This document shows positions 48,401 through 57,003 of a stretch of DNA of 64,000 nt, piece by piece. Position 1 is the stretch's first letter. Each line of letters opens with the position of its first letter. The notes below the pieces were generated by a model that ran no database searches, was not told the DNA's origin, and was given only the letters and a program-made list of their open reading frames with translations. The position numbers and the translations under genes were made by a program. Source of the stretch: Clytia hemisphaerica (Eukaryota > Cnidaria > Hydrozoa > Leptothecata > Clytiidae); contig CACVBU010001153.1 in NCBI GenBank assembly GCA_902728285.1, positions 1,929,278 through 1,993,277 on the forward strand, given 5' to 3'.

Positions 48401-51400
48401 TTTCAAGTAAAAAATACGATATCCAGGGGTAAACATCTTTATAAGAGAGGATATCCAGGGGTCTTTACTAATAAAATAGGATATCCAGGGGGTTTGATAC
48501 TTCGAAAATCAATATCCCACACAGTGGGGGTAAAATCTTTTTCTGGAAAAGCCCATTGTGGTCTTTATACAGTCGTATACATGATTTCCCGTAGGAAAAG
48601 GAAAGCTTTAAAAAAATAGGTCGTTTAATTCTTCAAATGGTTTGGAAGAAGTCGAAAAGAGTAAAATGATTAAAATACTCTTGAAACTCCTGAAAGCCTT
48701 CTGAAATGTTTTTTCTTTTTCATTTCAAGGCATGTCATTTAAAGTCGTGGGGATTGATTCGGCACATCTCTGGTATGTTACGGAAACAAGTCGAATACCT
48801 TGGTCCAGTAAGATATTTCTGTCGTTATTCTTTTTTTTCTTCTCTTAATTTATTGCATCTATGTAATCCATAGTTGTCTAAGTTTATTGGTTGTGAAACA
48901 TATTGTTCTTATTGCTTTTTTTGAAATGATTTTCTTTAAGTTTTCCAAACATCCTACTTTCCAAATACATAATACTATGTAATGTTTAACATTTAGAATT
49001 GCACAGAGCTGTTAGTTCACCAGAAGCAAATTGGTGTTGGGTTGCCACATCTACAACGTGAAGAAATCATCGATCAGTAAGAATGCTCTACTTTAATTTG
49101 TAATGAGAATCATGGAACTATTGTCTCTTCCTATCTAAATGTCCTAACCTCTTTTAGATTTGAGACTTCGATCGACACAAATTGTTGGACCTACCCCGGT
49201 GGAGGTCCTATAAATTAACCTGCGTTCGTTCGTTCGTTCGTTCGTTCGTTCGTTCGTTCGTTCGTTCGTTCGTTCGTTCGTTCGTTCGTTCGTTCGTTCG
49301 TTCGTTCGTTCGTTCGTTCGTTCGTTCGTTCGTTCGTTCGTTCGTTCGTTCGTTCGTTCGTTCGTTCGTTCGTTCTTTCGTTCGTTCGTTCGTTCGTTCG
49401 TTCGTTCGTTCGTTCGTTCGTTACCAACTTTTCTCAGGATTGAATCATAGGAATCTTTTGAGATATATGTTTTTTTTGCTTACGAGGGCTTACTTTTAGA
49501 GAGTATGTGAGTTTAGACATTAGCGAGGTTAATCAAGAAGCTATCTATTACGTACGGAATCTATTACGTGAGTTTTTCGCGGGCTAGAGCCCGAATCTCA
49601 AGGCTAACTCTGTCCCGTGAAATTTGACCTGTACGTCATAGCTTGGGGAGTGGATCTATTGCGCGAAATTCTCCAATCTCACGTAATAGATATCGATTAG
49701 GATATAAGCATGATCCACGGGAAATTTACCTTACGCAGATTGGGCTGAATCGTTTAGGATCAAAAATCACCCGAAAAAAGTTTAAACAGAAAAGAAACTT
49801 TGGTAACTTTTTTTGATTTCTGAGAAGTTTGAGCTGAGAAAACTAACAGTAGAAATTTTTAGAATCACATCTGTGGAAACTATGATGCATACAAACAAAG
49901 TGAAATGATTTATTGCACAAAAGAAGGTCAAGATGTAAGTGTAATAAAATAATCTTTGCTGACTTTTTTATCAAACCAAAACGAACAGAAGTTTCTTTCT
50001 GGTTCTTTTGTTTTTCTTCTCTTTTTTATCTTGCTTTTTATATGCTCTCAAAGTCCAAATACATTCAAAGTAACCATTACAATGAACAGCATGTAACCAT
50101 ATTTCTTTTTCATGTTTTTCAGTGTTTCTTTGGTGCCACCATCAAGTGCGAAGAAGCCAAAGTTATAATGTCAAATGTCACCCACCCAAAGCAACAAACA
50201 CGAAAAAGACTGCTCTGCCGCCAAGCTCAAATAAATTTACCCTTCCACCCGAAGCATAACAGAAGAAATCTTTATTTATTGTTCCAATTTCAACTGCTAC
50301 AACTAAGCAACGAGATTCAATTTCTGCTCATATTGTACGTACAAATCAGCCTGAGTAAGAACCTGATGTCACACAACCGCTGAACTTCAAACCGCTCTTG
50401 AAAATTATATAAAGCTCTATCTTCTGGACAACCGCTACTGCTTTAAGTTCTCAATCCTTTACTGAAAAATGTTTATTGACTGGTCATCCTTCAACTTCTT
50501 CGACATTATAATGTTATAACGTTCCAGAAAGTTTGGTTGATTCTAAAGAGACATCTCCCTTCCTAAAAAGGCGATATCGATACCTTGGAATGTAAAGAAG
50601 CAGAAGAAGGAACACCTGCCGGATATGAAACTCGAGACCTGGTTTGCACACTTTTTTATAAGAGTGTTTTTATTGGTAATGCTAATGGTGAAGCATTCAT
50701 ATAGAAATGCAGCTAAATAAGGATGACAGACCGTACACTATGCTCTTACAGATTATTGTTTTGTTTATAAATAAAGCAGTAATTTTTGATTGGTACCTAT
50801 GTAAACTAGGAATGAAATTATGAAATTATATATTTCTATTGCAATGTTAAGATGCTTGTTTTAATTTCTGTGAAAACATTTGTCTTGGGATTAAGATTGA
50901 AAGTAAGGGGATTTTATATACCAAACCACCAACAAGAAAGCTGGAAAAGAAAGAAAGAAAAATAAAATTTTATAAGTTGGGGCCGAAAGTGAGATACGGA
51001 AAAATAAACATTACGTCATATGTCATAGATCGCCTTTTTGCTTAACCACTTTTTTTTCTATGCCGTGAAGCTTTAGGAATCAGGCTAAAACGCCTCGGAT
51101 CCAGTCTAAAAGCTCACGTAATAGATTCCGTACGTAATAGATAGCTTCTTGCTTAACCTCGCTATTGCGTATGTTTGTATAGAACACTGGCCAAATTCGA
51201 TATTTTTTTATAAGCACATTATCAATTACTTAGGTATTAGCTTTTCTCGAGATTGGCTCTTTCATTCTTTATGATTTTTTGCACAAAGATGCATAACTTT
51301 AAGCCCTCAAATGTGACAGAGCCCGATTTTTGAAAAAAAATGTTTTTGGGCAAATTTGGGCCAAAAACGGCTAAAAAAGGGTTTTTTGGACTTTGTGAAA

Positions 51401-54400
51401 TATTGGATCATTGTTTTTTTCTGATTTTTTACATGAAAGTAGGTAAAAGATGACTCAAGCAGATTTTTGTGAAAAAAGAATTTTGTTGGCTCAAAAAACG
51501 CATGTTTATTTATAAGAATCACTATTAATAAGCATACATCAATGTTTTTAGCCAAATTAGTCAACTTTTTAATGAGATGGATGTTTTTTTTTGCTCACGA
51601 AGTCTTGAATATGAAAGATTATTTTAAGAGCATGAAATTTTGGTTTCTAAACGTTTTTTTTATAAGATCGTCACTATTTGTGTTCGGAATGATTGTTTAA
51701 CGGTCATGCTCACGTAGATATCAATTATATTTGTCAAATGCATAACCAGGTAGGTCCATAAAAGTATCACTTGTTATTTAAAAAATTGCTTAACCATTTC
51801 AGTTTTATTATTTTCTAGACCGTTACCACCGCGTGCTTTGAAAAAGTTGATTTACAGTTCATGTGGATGTGATAGCAGCTCCGCCGTGTTGACCCAAGTA
51901 TGTCCATTTTTTAGTTATCATTGTGTTAAAAATGATAAAATATTGATATCTACTTGGAACATGCTAGGAAAGCTTTTTAAACAAATGTATATTTGCCACT
52001 GGATCAGCTGGTGCGTGAATAATATGCTCTCCAATTCATTTTTTGTTCCACTTTCGTTAACTCTCTTAGGAACTATTGACTTATTTGGCGATGTTCGTGA
52101 AAACACACCCTGCTTTATTCGACGGAATGTTGCAGATACGGATAGGTTTGATCATGGAAGTGATGGCAGCTGAGTACGCACGAACAACTGGTCTGACAGG
52201 TAACTTGCATGCTCGTCCATCCACGTTAGTTTGCCACCTAAATCTTACTTCTGAGACAAGAAGCTTTTTGTGTCACTACAAAATGATAAGTGAATCAATA
52301 TCATTGTAGACAATGTTATCGTTCGTTACAGGGATAGTAAAGGCGGGAAAATATAGATGTGCAGAGTTTGCAGTTGTTATGGCGGTACAGTGGAACCTCA
52401 AATTAGCGGACACCATCGGGGAATAGGTTTAGTGTCCGCTAATTAGAAATGGGAAAAATCGTCGGGAGAGTTTCGAAGAAACGACTGGCTGTAAACTCTT
52501 TTCGGAAAAAAACTCGTTTGCGAATTTTCTTCAGCTTTGGGCTTTTTTCTTACATAGTGATTTGTTTTGGACTATAGCATAATCTGTTTGTGTAGCAGAA
52601 AACTTTTTTAACGAATATCGTCATACTATGGGACCTGGTATCTTTTGGGTGTTGAGTGTACCGCGTAAGCTCCTCATCAAGGATAGTGAAGTGATTTCCT
52701 TTGATGCTGAGCTCATTGCAGTATGTAAATCCCATATGGTGCTTCGGGATCCTATATGTATTCTCTGAAAATATCATTGTTTTAGGGGAGGAAGCAGCCG
52801 ACCAACTGATGAGTTTGACACCTTTCCAAATGAAATCATTGCTGTATTATATTCTGACTGGAAAAGAATTCGGTGTTAAAATGGGTAAGAGTGTTTCTGG
52901 TTGTCAAATTCTTTCTCCGACATAAATACTTCGAATCAGAGTAGCTCTTGTTTGTTGATTTTAAATTATTGATATTTTTCATCATGGAAATCGATAAATA
53001 AATTCTTTGGGTTTCAGACTTGAACAAGTCGGTGGTGATCGACACAGGAGAATCATCTCATTCCGGACTTGCTATGTTCCGAACTGCTGTCAAGGTAGCT
53101 CTTCGCTTTTTTTTTTACATACACAAGATGTTATGTCTTGTCAAGTAAAACCCATTTTATCCGTCTATTTGAGAGTTTAGAACATGTAACGTAGTCAGGA
53201 AGATCGCGTCATCTTTTTAATCTGGGCCCACTGGCTTTTTTGATGTTTTGCGTAGAGTCATGAAGCTTGCTCTTAAAACTCGATGCTTTACCTTCAAACC
53301 TGATTCAAAAGTGATAACGATTTTAGGACAATGCCTCGTCACAATCACCCCCATAGAGCTATCTTCCTTTTCATAGCCATAGTAAAGTCATTGATTTTTT
53401 CCAGAGGATCAGTCAAATTTTGCGCATGAAGAAGAACGAGGTGGGAGGTGGAGACAACGAAAACATGCATCCACGAAAGATCGGGCAGTGGCTGCGAAGG
53501 CGTTGTTTGGATGGTGCGTTGAACCGCGTGCCTAGTAATTTCTACGTCAAAATATGGCACGTTCTGACACGATGCCACGGTCTATCAGTTGATGGGAATT
53601 TCTTTCTAGAGCACAGGCTCACACAAGAAGTAAGTATAAAACTAGTGAAAGAAGAAACTACCTTTTTCAAGGGCTCAATACAATGTTGGATTAAGCTTGC
53701 AGCAGACAGCACGGCTTTTCCTAGGCCATGATAACATCAGTGGGTCGGTACTCTTAGGTGCCAAATAAACGGAGGGGGTTTGAATAAACTGGAAAAAATT
53801 TTCAAATCAAATAACCGGGGGGGACCTAATTACTGGGGGGGCTAATTACCGGGGGGGTGGAAAATAGACTTTTAAAAACCCTAAAAAGGGTCAAAATAGA
53901 CTAAATTTAGGCTTTTTAGAGTAAAACAAGAAACTTTCCTTTTGGGAGCTGGGAATTTTTTCAAAAATTAATAAACGGGGGGGGGGGGGTCCTAATAACG
54001 TCTGGGGGGGTTGGAAAAAAAATCGAAAAATTAACAAGCGGAGGGGGCCGTTTATTTGGCACCTAAGAGTAGCTTGACTGCCATAGAATAGGATTTCTCG
54101 TTTAATAATTTTGTCCCAAGAGATTAGTCATTTTCTATTGAAATGCACATTTCGCTTTGTACACTTTAGAATACATCAGGGGAGATGAAGTTCGCATTAC
54201 GCGTAGAGAACGAGCTGAACAAGATTGTGTATCCTGAGTATCGACAACTTGTGGTGGAAGTCCTGATGGTGCTCTATGTGTTCATGGAACGTGATATTCA
54301 TTTGAATGTAGATAAGATGATACCGTTGAACACTTTCGTTTCGAAAGCCAACAAGTTGTTCTTGAACGAGCAGGTAGGTACATGTCGCTTTTCTTTTCCT

Positions 54401-55020
54401 TTACATAATCGGCCCTCCAGCACCTTTTCATTACTTTATATTTGTTTTTGAAACCTAAGAATTGATTTTGGCCAGAGTTTGTTTTGGTAATACTAAGGCC
54501 ATTACTTAGGACCCGTAACAACAATTTTAAAGTAGATTTTTCTGGTTAATTTAGAGATTTTTTTGAGTTTGGGGATTCGTGAATTAGCCCGGTAGATCCC
54601 TCCGGCGTTACAGACAAATCTCAAAGGAAAAAAATACGTGAAGAGGAACAAGATAACTGGTTCTAGATAAACTACTTGAAATGTAAAGTGTCCGCTTTAA
54701 GGCAGATTTAAGTTTTTTTTGACTAATTTGAGTGGAATGAAAGATTATCCAGAATAAATTGTAGGAATTTGTATATATAGTTCAACTCACCCTAAATCGT
54801 TTGTATCTTTCAGCGTGAAGGTTTCGGCGATGCTACCCTTTGTTGCGCTTCAAGGGAAGAAACGAACACGACAACACCGTGCAACGCAAGTAATAACATC
54901 TGTCGATACTTTTACGACAGTGCACCCAGTGGTACTTATGGAACTATGACATATTTCACCAAAGTTGTCTTACAGTATCTTTATAAAGACCGAGAGCATT
55001 CAAATGACATATTCATATGA
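19012..55020 (+). CDS. PHKA: Phosphorylase b kinase regulatory subunit alpha (34 coding exons)
   Basis: This is the large regulatory subunit of the (alpha-beta-gamma-delta)4 kinase that phosphorylates glycogen phosphorylase. Alpha restrains the gamma catalytic subunit and is relieved by phosphorylation. The 34 exons join in frame into 3513 nt (1170 residues; vertebrate alpha is about 1220-1240), every junction with GT-AG and matching phase. N-terminal glucoamylase-like (GH15-type) blocks include [23 protein letters not shown]-like [39 protein letters not shown] and IECEWPLFF. The C-terminal part has [14 protein letters not shown] and SGTYGTMTY. Alpha fits better than beta because of [12 protein letters not shown] and [15 protein letters not shown]. 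The start ATG at 19012 gives 25 residues before the first intron, as in vertebrate alpha. AATAAA follows the stop at 55029-55034. The last residues are not a CaaX box. Exon coordinates are in the three block entries. Confidence 0.95.
21118..21640 (+). repeat. GGACCTACC-family repeat, copy 1 (3' truncated), PHKA intron 4
   Basis: It begins GGACCTACCCCGGTGGGATG and GGAGGTCCTATAAATTAACC, then a short GTTCG run, then sequence shared with 51240-51670 (GCTTTTATCGAGATTGGCTC, GATTTTTTGCACAAAGATGC). The usual end with GGTAGGTCC is missing. Confidence 0.7.
23632..24395. mobile_element. Inverted-repeat element in PHKA intron 7
   Basis: The ends GGGCTGTTCCATAAAATTTC and, inverted, ATAAAATGGAATGGCCC pair with each other, followed on both sides by CATACAGAG and a GACGAAC/GTTCGTTC segment. 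The interior has the CCCCTGGAAA motifs also seen at 8600-9200. ATT flanks both ends. No transposase is seen. Confidence 0.6.
24843..25183. mobile_element. TA-flanked MITE with G-rich termini, PHKA intron 8
   Basis: The termini CTCCCGAGGGGGGCACTC and, inverted, GAGTGCCCTCCCCCCCGGAG are each flanked by TA. The interior repeats CCTTACAGTGCA three times. A TA duplication and short inverted ends fit a Tc1/mariner-type non-autonomous element. Confidence 0.65.
25184..28231. other. Rest of PHKA intron 8, nothing recognised
   Basis: About 3 kb of intron with no coding exon in either orientation that I can support and no clear inverted-repeat element. Confidence 0.45.
29818..29850. repeat. ATCA microsatellite
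   Basis: A run of about seven ATCA units just past the 3' end of the homeobox coding region. Confidence 0.85.
29885..30682 (-). CDS. Divergent homeodomain protein, two exons, nested in PHKA intron 12
   Basis: Exon 1 runs from ATG at 30682 down to 30422, exon 2 from 30250 down to the TGA at 29885; the donor is GTAAGT and the acceptor TTCAG. They join in phase 0 to 208 residues. A TGA lies in frame upstream of the ATG. Residues about 57-97 align without a gap to homeodomain positions 16-56: LEDTF (L16, F20), A35, L40, V45 and WF (48-49), then RKRRLKW. The intron falls between positions 46 and 47, a known homeobox intron site. The sequence departs from the norm at positions 50-51, with Arg-Lys where almost all homeodomains have Asn51. 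The N-terminal arm is weak. An acidic patch (YNDEDEDD) precedes the domain and the C-terminus is Asn/Ser/Thr-rich. The presumed role is DNA binding in the nucleus, but loss of Asn51 makes that uncertain. AATAAA lies at 29610-29615 (complement). I cannot assign a homeobox class. Confidence 0.72.
30966..31000. repeat. CT-rich microsatellite
   Basis: A (CT)n run with interruptions. The open frames over it are low-complexity artefacts. Confidence 0.8.
36471..36638. mobile_element. TA-flanked MITE, 168 bp
   Basis: CTTTCGGGTACCTAATAAGCG at the left pairs with CGTTTATTAGGTACCAGAGAG at the right, each flanked by TA. It resembles the 53751-54069 element, which has GGTGCCAAATAAACGG in the same place. 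Confidence 0.6.
37228..37290. repeat. 10-bp tandem repeat
   Basis: About six head-to-tail copies of GTCACTTTCC. Confidence 0.85.
38501..38623. repeat. Near-perfect long palindrome (hairpin)
   Basis: Two arms of about 60 bp: the left starts GTGCAATTAACGATTAATCA and ends GCACGAGTCC, and the right is its reverse complement with a few differences, separated by a spacer of only 3 bases or so. Weaker inverted homology extends outward (AATCGTATG to 38480 and CATACGATT to 38640). Related GTGCAATTAACGATTAATCG recurs at 38721. This looks like a foldback transposon remnant. Confidence 0.75.
39499..46798 (+). CDS. PHKA: PHKA exons 13-24: middle region, residues 355-751
   Basis: Exons: 39499-39594, 39946-40053, 40254-40332, 41014-41148, 41319-41349, 41584-41662, 43307-43451, 45504-45573, 45883-45965, 46056-46135, 46238-46340 and 46615-46798. 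Recognisable blocks are [124 protein letters not shown] and [13 protein letters not shown]. Exons 22-23 encode a Ser/Arg-rich stretch with RRLS, RSRSIS and RAAS. Exon 24 has a long acidic run ([13 protein letters not shown]). All phases agree (for example 2/1 across exons 17/18 and 20/21). The Ly6 gene lies in intron 18 on the other strand. Confidence 0.92.
40545..40860 (-). repeat. Dispersed repeat, inverted relative to 55545-55880
   Basis: Features such as GAAATTTCCACGAAATCT, CACAAACGGTTTGGATGCGC, AGCCTGGAAGTTTATA and AAAAGCGACTTTTTCGCCCG appear as reverse complements, in the same order, in 55545-55880. It is an unclassified interspersed repeat, here in PHKA intron 15. Confidence 0.65.
41927..42600 (-). 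CDS. Ly6/uPAR-type GPI-anchored three-finger protein, nested in PHKA intron 18
   Basis: Exon 1 runs from ATG 42600 to 42552 and encodes [16 protein letters not shown], a signal peptide. Exon 2 runs from 42273 to the TGA at 41927. They join in phase 1 with GTAGG and TTTTCAG splice sites into 131 residues. The mature part has ten cysteines starting at ECYNN and ending [11 protein letters not shown], the CC-x4-CN closure of Ly6/uPAR domains, and four N-glycosylation sequons (NCT, NGT, NES, NVT). The end [32 protein letters not shown] segment (small residues, then about 18 hydrophobic ones, no cytoplasmic tail) is a GPI-attachment signal. The protein should sit on the outer cell surface; its ligand is unknown. 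AATAAA in complement at 41679-41684 would put the 3' end close to PHKA exon 18, so the two transcripts nearly or actually overlap in antisense. Confidence 0.85.
43805..44684 (+). repeat. GGACCTACC-family repeat, copy 2, PHKA intron 19
   Basis: It begins GGACCTACCCCGGTGGGGTG, then AGGTCCTATAAATTAACC and GTTAGTTAG, and ends GGTAGGTCCATTAAAGTATT-ACTTGTT. It carries internal tandem copies of a TTTTTTGCACANNGATG / CCGGAAATG segment. Confidence 0.8.
45402..45433. repeat. ATT microsatellite
   Basis: About ten ATT units in PHKA intron 19. Confidence 0.9.
46957..47620 (+). repeat. GGACCTACC-family repeat, copy 3, ending 10 bp before PHKA exon 25
   Basis: It starts GGACCTACCTGGAGGTCC and TATAAATTAACC, followed by CGTCCGTCCG, and ends GGTAGGTCCATAAAAGTATC-ACTTGTT. 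The next bases ACTTTTTAG are the splice acceptor of exon 25, so the branch region must lie inside the repeat. Confidence 0.8.
47630..55020 (+). CDS. PHKA: PHKA exons 25-34: C-terminal regulatory region, residues 752-1170
   Basis: Exons: 47630-47708, 48730-48807, 48997-49076, 51819-51897, 52070-52199, 52786-52884, 53018-53094, 53405-53629, 54170-54373 and 54814-55020 (stop included). Family blocks are [132 protein letters not shown] and [14 protein letters not shown]. Exon 25 begins only 10 bp after the end of a repeat copy. The protein ends NDIFI, without the farnesylation signal CAMQ-type tail of vertebrate alpha. The loop before [13 protein letters not shown] is short and lacks the RRLS site that vertebrate alpha has there. 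Confidence 0.93.
48298..48520. repeat. Diverged tandem repeats containing GGATATCCAGGGG
   Basis: About six spaced copies of GGATATCCAGGGGG at roughly 25-60 bp intervals in PHKA intron 25. The surrounding frame is open by chance. Confidence 0.65.
49222..49422. repeat. (CGTT)n microsatellite, about 50 units
   Basis: A nearly pure CGTT tetranucleotide run with a single CTTT interruption near 49376, expanded from the short GTTCG stretch present in the other copies of this repeat family. It is open in all frames (VRSF one way, NERT the other) but is not a gene. Confidence 0.97.
49523..51162. mobile_element. TA-flanked transposon with about 50-bp near-perfect inverted ends
   Basis: The termini start GCGAGGTTAATCAAGAAGCT on the left and their reverse complement ends the right (AGCTTCTTGCTTAACCTCGC). 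They pair over about 50 bp with one mismatch and are flanked by TA at 49521-49522 and 51163-51164, a Tc1/mariner-type duplication. The element is inserted into copy 4 of the GGACCTACC repeat. Its interior has no recognised transposase but may hold spliced exons (next entry). Confidence 0.8.
49863..50383 (+). CDS. Possible spliced gene fragment inside the TA-flanked transposon
   Basis: An exon at 49863-49934 between TTTTTAG and GTAAGT encodes 24 residues ([20 protein letters not shown]). A second stretch after TTTTTCAG at 50123 continues in frame as [18 protein letters not shown] and stays open to 50383. A third candidate segment near 50571-50705 reads [18 protein letters not shown] then [11 protein letters not shown] and stops. 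All are cysteine-bearing and could be parts of a small secreted protein. No start codon or signal peptide was found, the later part of exon 2 looks noncoding, and I recognise no family. It may be a captured host gene fragment or chance splice sites. Confidence 0.3.
52386..52460 (+). repeat. One end of a Tc1/mariner-like MITE
   Basis: TACAGTGGAACCTCAAATTAGCGGACACC and a following inverted GTGTCCGCTAATTAG resemble the ends of mariner-type elements. No matching right end is visible, so this is a remnant. Confidence 0.45.
53751..54069. mobile_element. TA-flanked MITE, 319 bp, PHKA intron 32
   Basis: Perfect inverted ends CTCTTAGGTGCCAAATAAAC / GTTTATTTGGCACCTAAGAG, flanked by TA at 53749-53750 and 54070-54071. 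G-runs in the interior (GGGGGG) resemble the ends of other elements here. No coding capacity. Confidence 0.85.
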
Positions 55021-55028
55021 TGCGATAG

Positions 55029-55034
55029 AATAAA
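55029..55034 (+). terminator. Polyadenylation signal of the phosphorylase kinase gene
   Basis: AATAAA lies 9 bases after the TGA stop, followed by a T-rich stretch. The 3' UTR would be very short, and other signals further downstream may also be used. Confidence 0.6.
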
Positions 55035-56640
55035 AATGATTTTTTTTTTATATTCAAAAGAAATGATACGACTGTTTGGCCCAATTTAAGTATCTCAAGG
55101 GAACCAGTTTAAAATATCGTTTAAAATTAAGCTTTTTCGTAATTTTACAAACTCAGAATGTTGGCCGTCAAAATTGGTTTCTTGAATCAAGGAACTTGCT
55201 TTAATCTGAGTTCTCTTTAATAATTAATTAGCGCTTGAGAAAATGTGTCAAATCATGCTCGCCGAATTGATGCGTACTTAAAATTTTATATCTTTCTATA
55301 CTTATGTTTGTTATAGAATTTGTATATTTTTGTATATCCGAGAAATGAAATGAGAATTTAAGATAAAAAATAACGGAAATTCATGCGTTCCAAGAGAATC
55401 AAAATTCACGTAAAGGTTTTTTTTAAATTCCGTTAATAATGCAAAAAAAATAGCCCTGGTCCCTCCTTGCAAAAAGATCATGTGAACTAGGGATTTCACT
55501 CACATTCGCCTAAAGTCCGTCTCAAAAATGTGTGGACTCTTTTTAACCATAGAAGTATTTTTAAAGTTCGGGCGAAAAAGTCGCTTTTCGGCAAATTGAT
55601 AAATTTATTCGAATATTTCAATTCGGGAGGGGTTTATAGACTTCCAGGCTATATTCTGAGCCCTATTGGACCATTCTTGGACTTTTAGTTCCTCTGATTC
55701 TAGGGTCCTAATTCTTAAGCTTAGCGTTAAAATTCTACCCATCCAACCTAATTTAGAGCGCTTCCTAATCGTTTGTGGTTGTAAGATTTCGTGGGAATTT
55801 CCTTTTTTTCTCAAATATTATGACTTTGATTGTATGTTAAAAAGTTATACATCATTGGAAAGAAATTCTCTAGGGGAATTATCTAAAAATAGAAGGTGAA
55901 AAAATTAAATGGGACAGACTTCAGTTATCGGGGAACGGAAAATTTCAAATTTTGATGAATTGGGGTCTGAAGGCTATTTATCGTAAACAATATTGTTGAA
56001 AAAAAATTGAAAAATCGAAAAAATATCTGGAAGTATATAGAAAGTAGCTGGAGAATCAGTGGCGTATCCTCTGGGAGGAGCGGTCGCCCCCTAAATTTTG
56101 CGTCTAAGTTCTCCCAATAGAATGTGAAGGGGTATGTAGTTTTTGTGACCTTCTTTTGGCTACTTTTGACCTTTTTAAGGCTCCTTTAATCTGTTTGACA
56201 CTTCTTAGACCAAAATGTTTGCACTTTTTGTGATCTTATTCTCGCTTACTTTGACCTTCCAATGCCTCTTTTTACTGGCTATTTGAGATTGCTTTGAGCA
56301 AGAATTTACGCCCGCGGCAAATAATAAAAGTTCCCCTAAGAAATGTCAAAATTTGTCCAATCTCAAAGAAAAAAGATTGGTTTTATATATTTGCTTTATT
56401 TTCAAGTGATCTGATCTTTAAAACTTCCTAAAACGTGCACTGTTTTTCACTGCAAGGCGTATAAGCAGAGAATAAACTTGTTTGAGAAACTAAGAATTTA
56501 TTTAATTAGAAAGAAACTGATTGTTTTTTCAACAACCATTCATGCGTATCTGAAACAGTTCGTTCGGAAAACTGATTTTTTTCAAAACACAAGTTCGTAG
56601 TTCTGTTTGTGAGTTTTTGTAAAACAAGAGAAACAGATTT
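55035..56640. other. Intergenic between PHKA and the 57004 gene
   Basis: It contains a dispersed repeat at 55545-55880 (inverted copy of 40545-40860). Otherwise no exon or element is recognised. Confidence 0.5.
55545..55880 (+). repeat. Dispersed repeat, second copy
   Basis: The reverse complement of 40545-40860: CGGGCGAAAAAGTCGCTTTT, TATAGACTTCCAGGCTATA, CCATTCTTGGACTTTT and AGATTTCGTGGGAATTTCC occur in the mirrored order. Confidence 0.65.
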
Positions 56641-56699
56641 TTACTTTTACTCCCACAAAAGGATTAGAGGACGCGACTAGTAGATTACAAAGATAAGAG
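56640..56699 (+). other. Possible 5' noncoding exon of the 57004 gene
   Basis: The sequence ends AAGATAAGAG|GTAAGTC, a strong donor, and the next good acceptor is at 56925/56926, which leads into the orphan reading frame. There is no ATG in this stretch. Its 5' limit is unknown. Confidence 0.35.
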
Positions 56700-57003
56700 G
56701 TAAGTCATACTCGTTCTTCTTATTGAATTCATTCGTTGCGAGGCTGTAAAAAACTTGAGGATACCGACAAAAAGAAGCCCACTATTGTGAATCGGTCTGA
56801 GTTGGGAAATGCCTAAAACCTTAGCCCAATTTTCAATTTCTGTTTGAAAGGGCGGGGGTAGAGAATTCAATTGGGCGGACTTCTGTCTATAGTCTACCAC
56901 ACAGAAAAGTTATTTTTTATTTTAGGAAATCTGTATCGGTAAGCCTATACTTTCCTTCCGTAGGTATAATAATCTCAGGAGATTTATTCGACTACCAGGA
57001 AAG

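Larger units (their letters stand above)
49187..51775 (+). repeat. GGACCTACC-family repeat, copy 4, split by a nested TA-flanked element
   Basis: The left end GGACCTACCCCGGTGGAGGTCC and the right end GGTAGGTCCATAAAAGTATC-ACTTGTT belong to one copy. It is interrupted at 49523-51162. After the interruption, homology to copy 1 resumes with CTTTTCTCGAGATTGGCTC. The copy fills most of PHKA intron 27. Confidence 0.75.

Noticed and set aside
49182-49499. Open frames of repeated VRSF (plus) and NERT (minus)
   Set aside because: They are translations of the CGTT microsatellite; no frame has non-repeat coding sequence.
19012-55020. Assignment as the beta subunit of phosphorylase kinase
   Set aside because: Beta shares the fold but has different blocks at the positions of [12 protein letters not shown] and [13 protein letters not shown]; the sequence here follows alpha.
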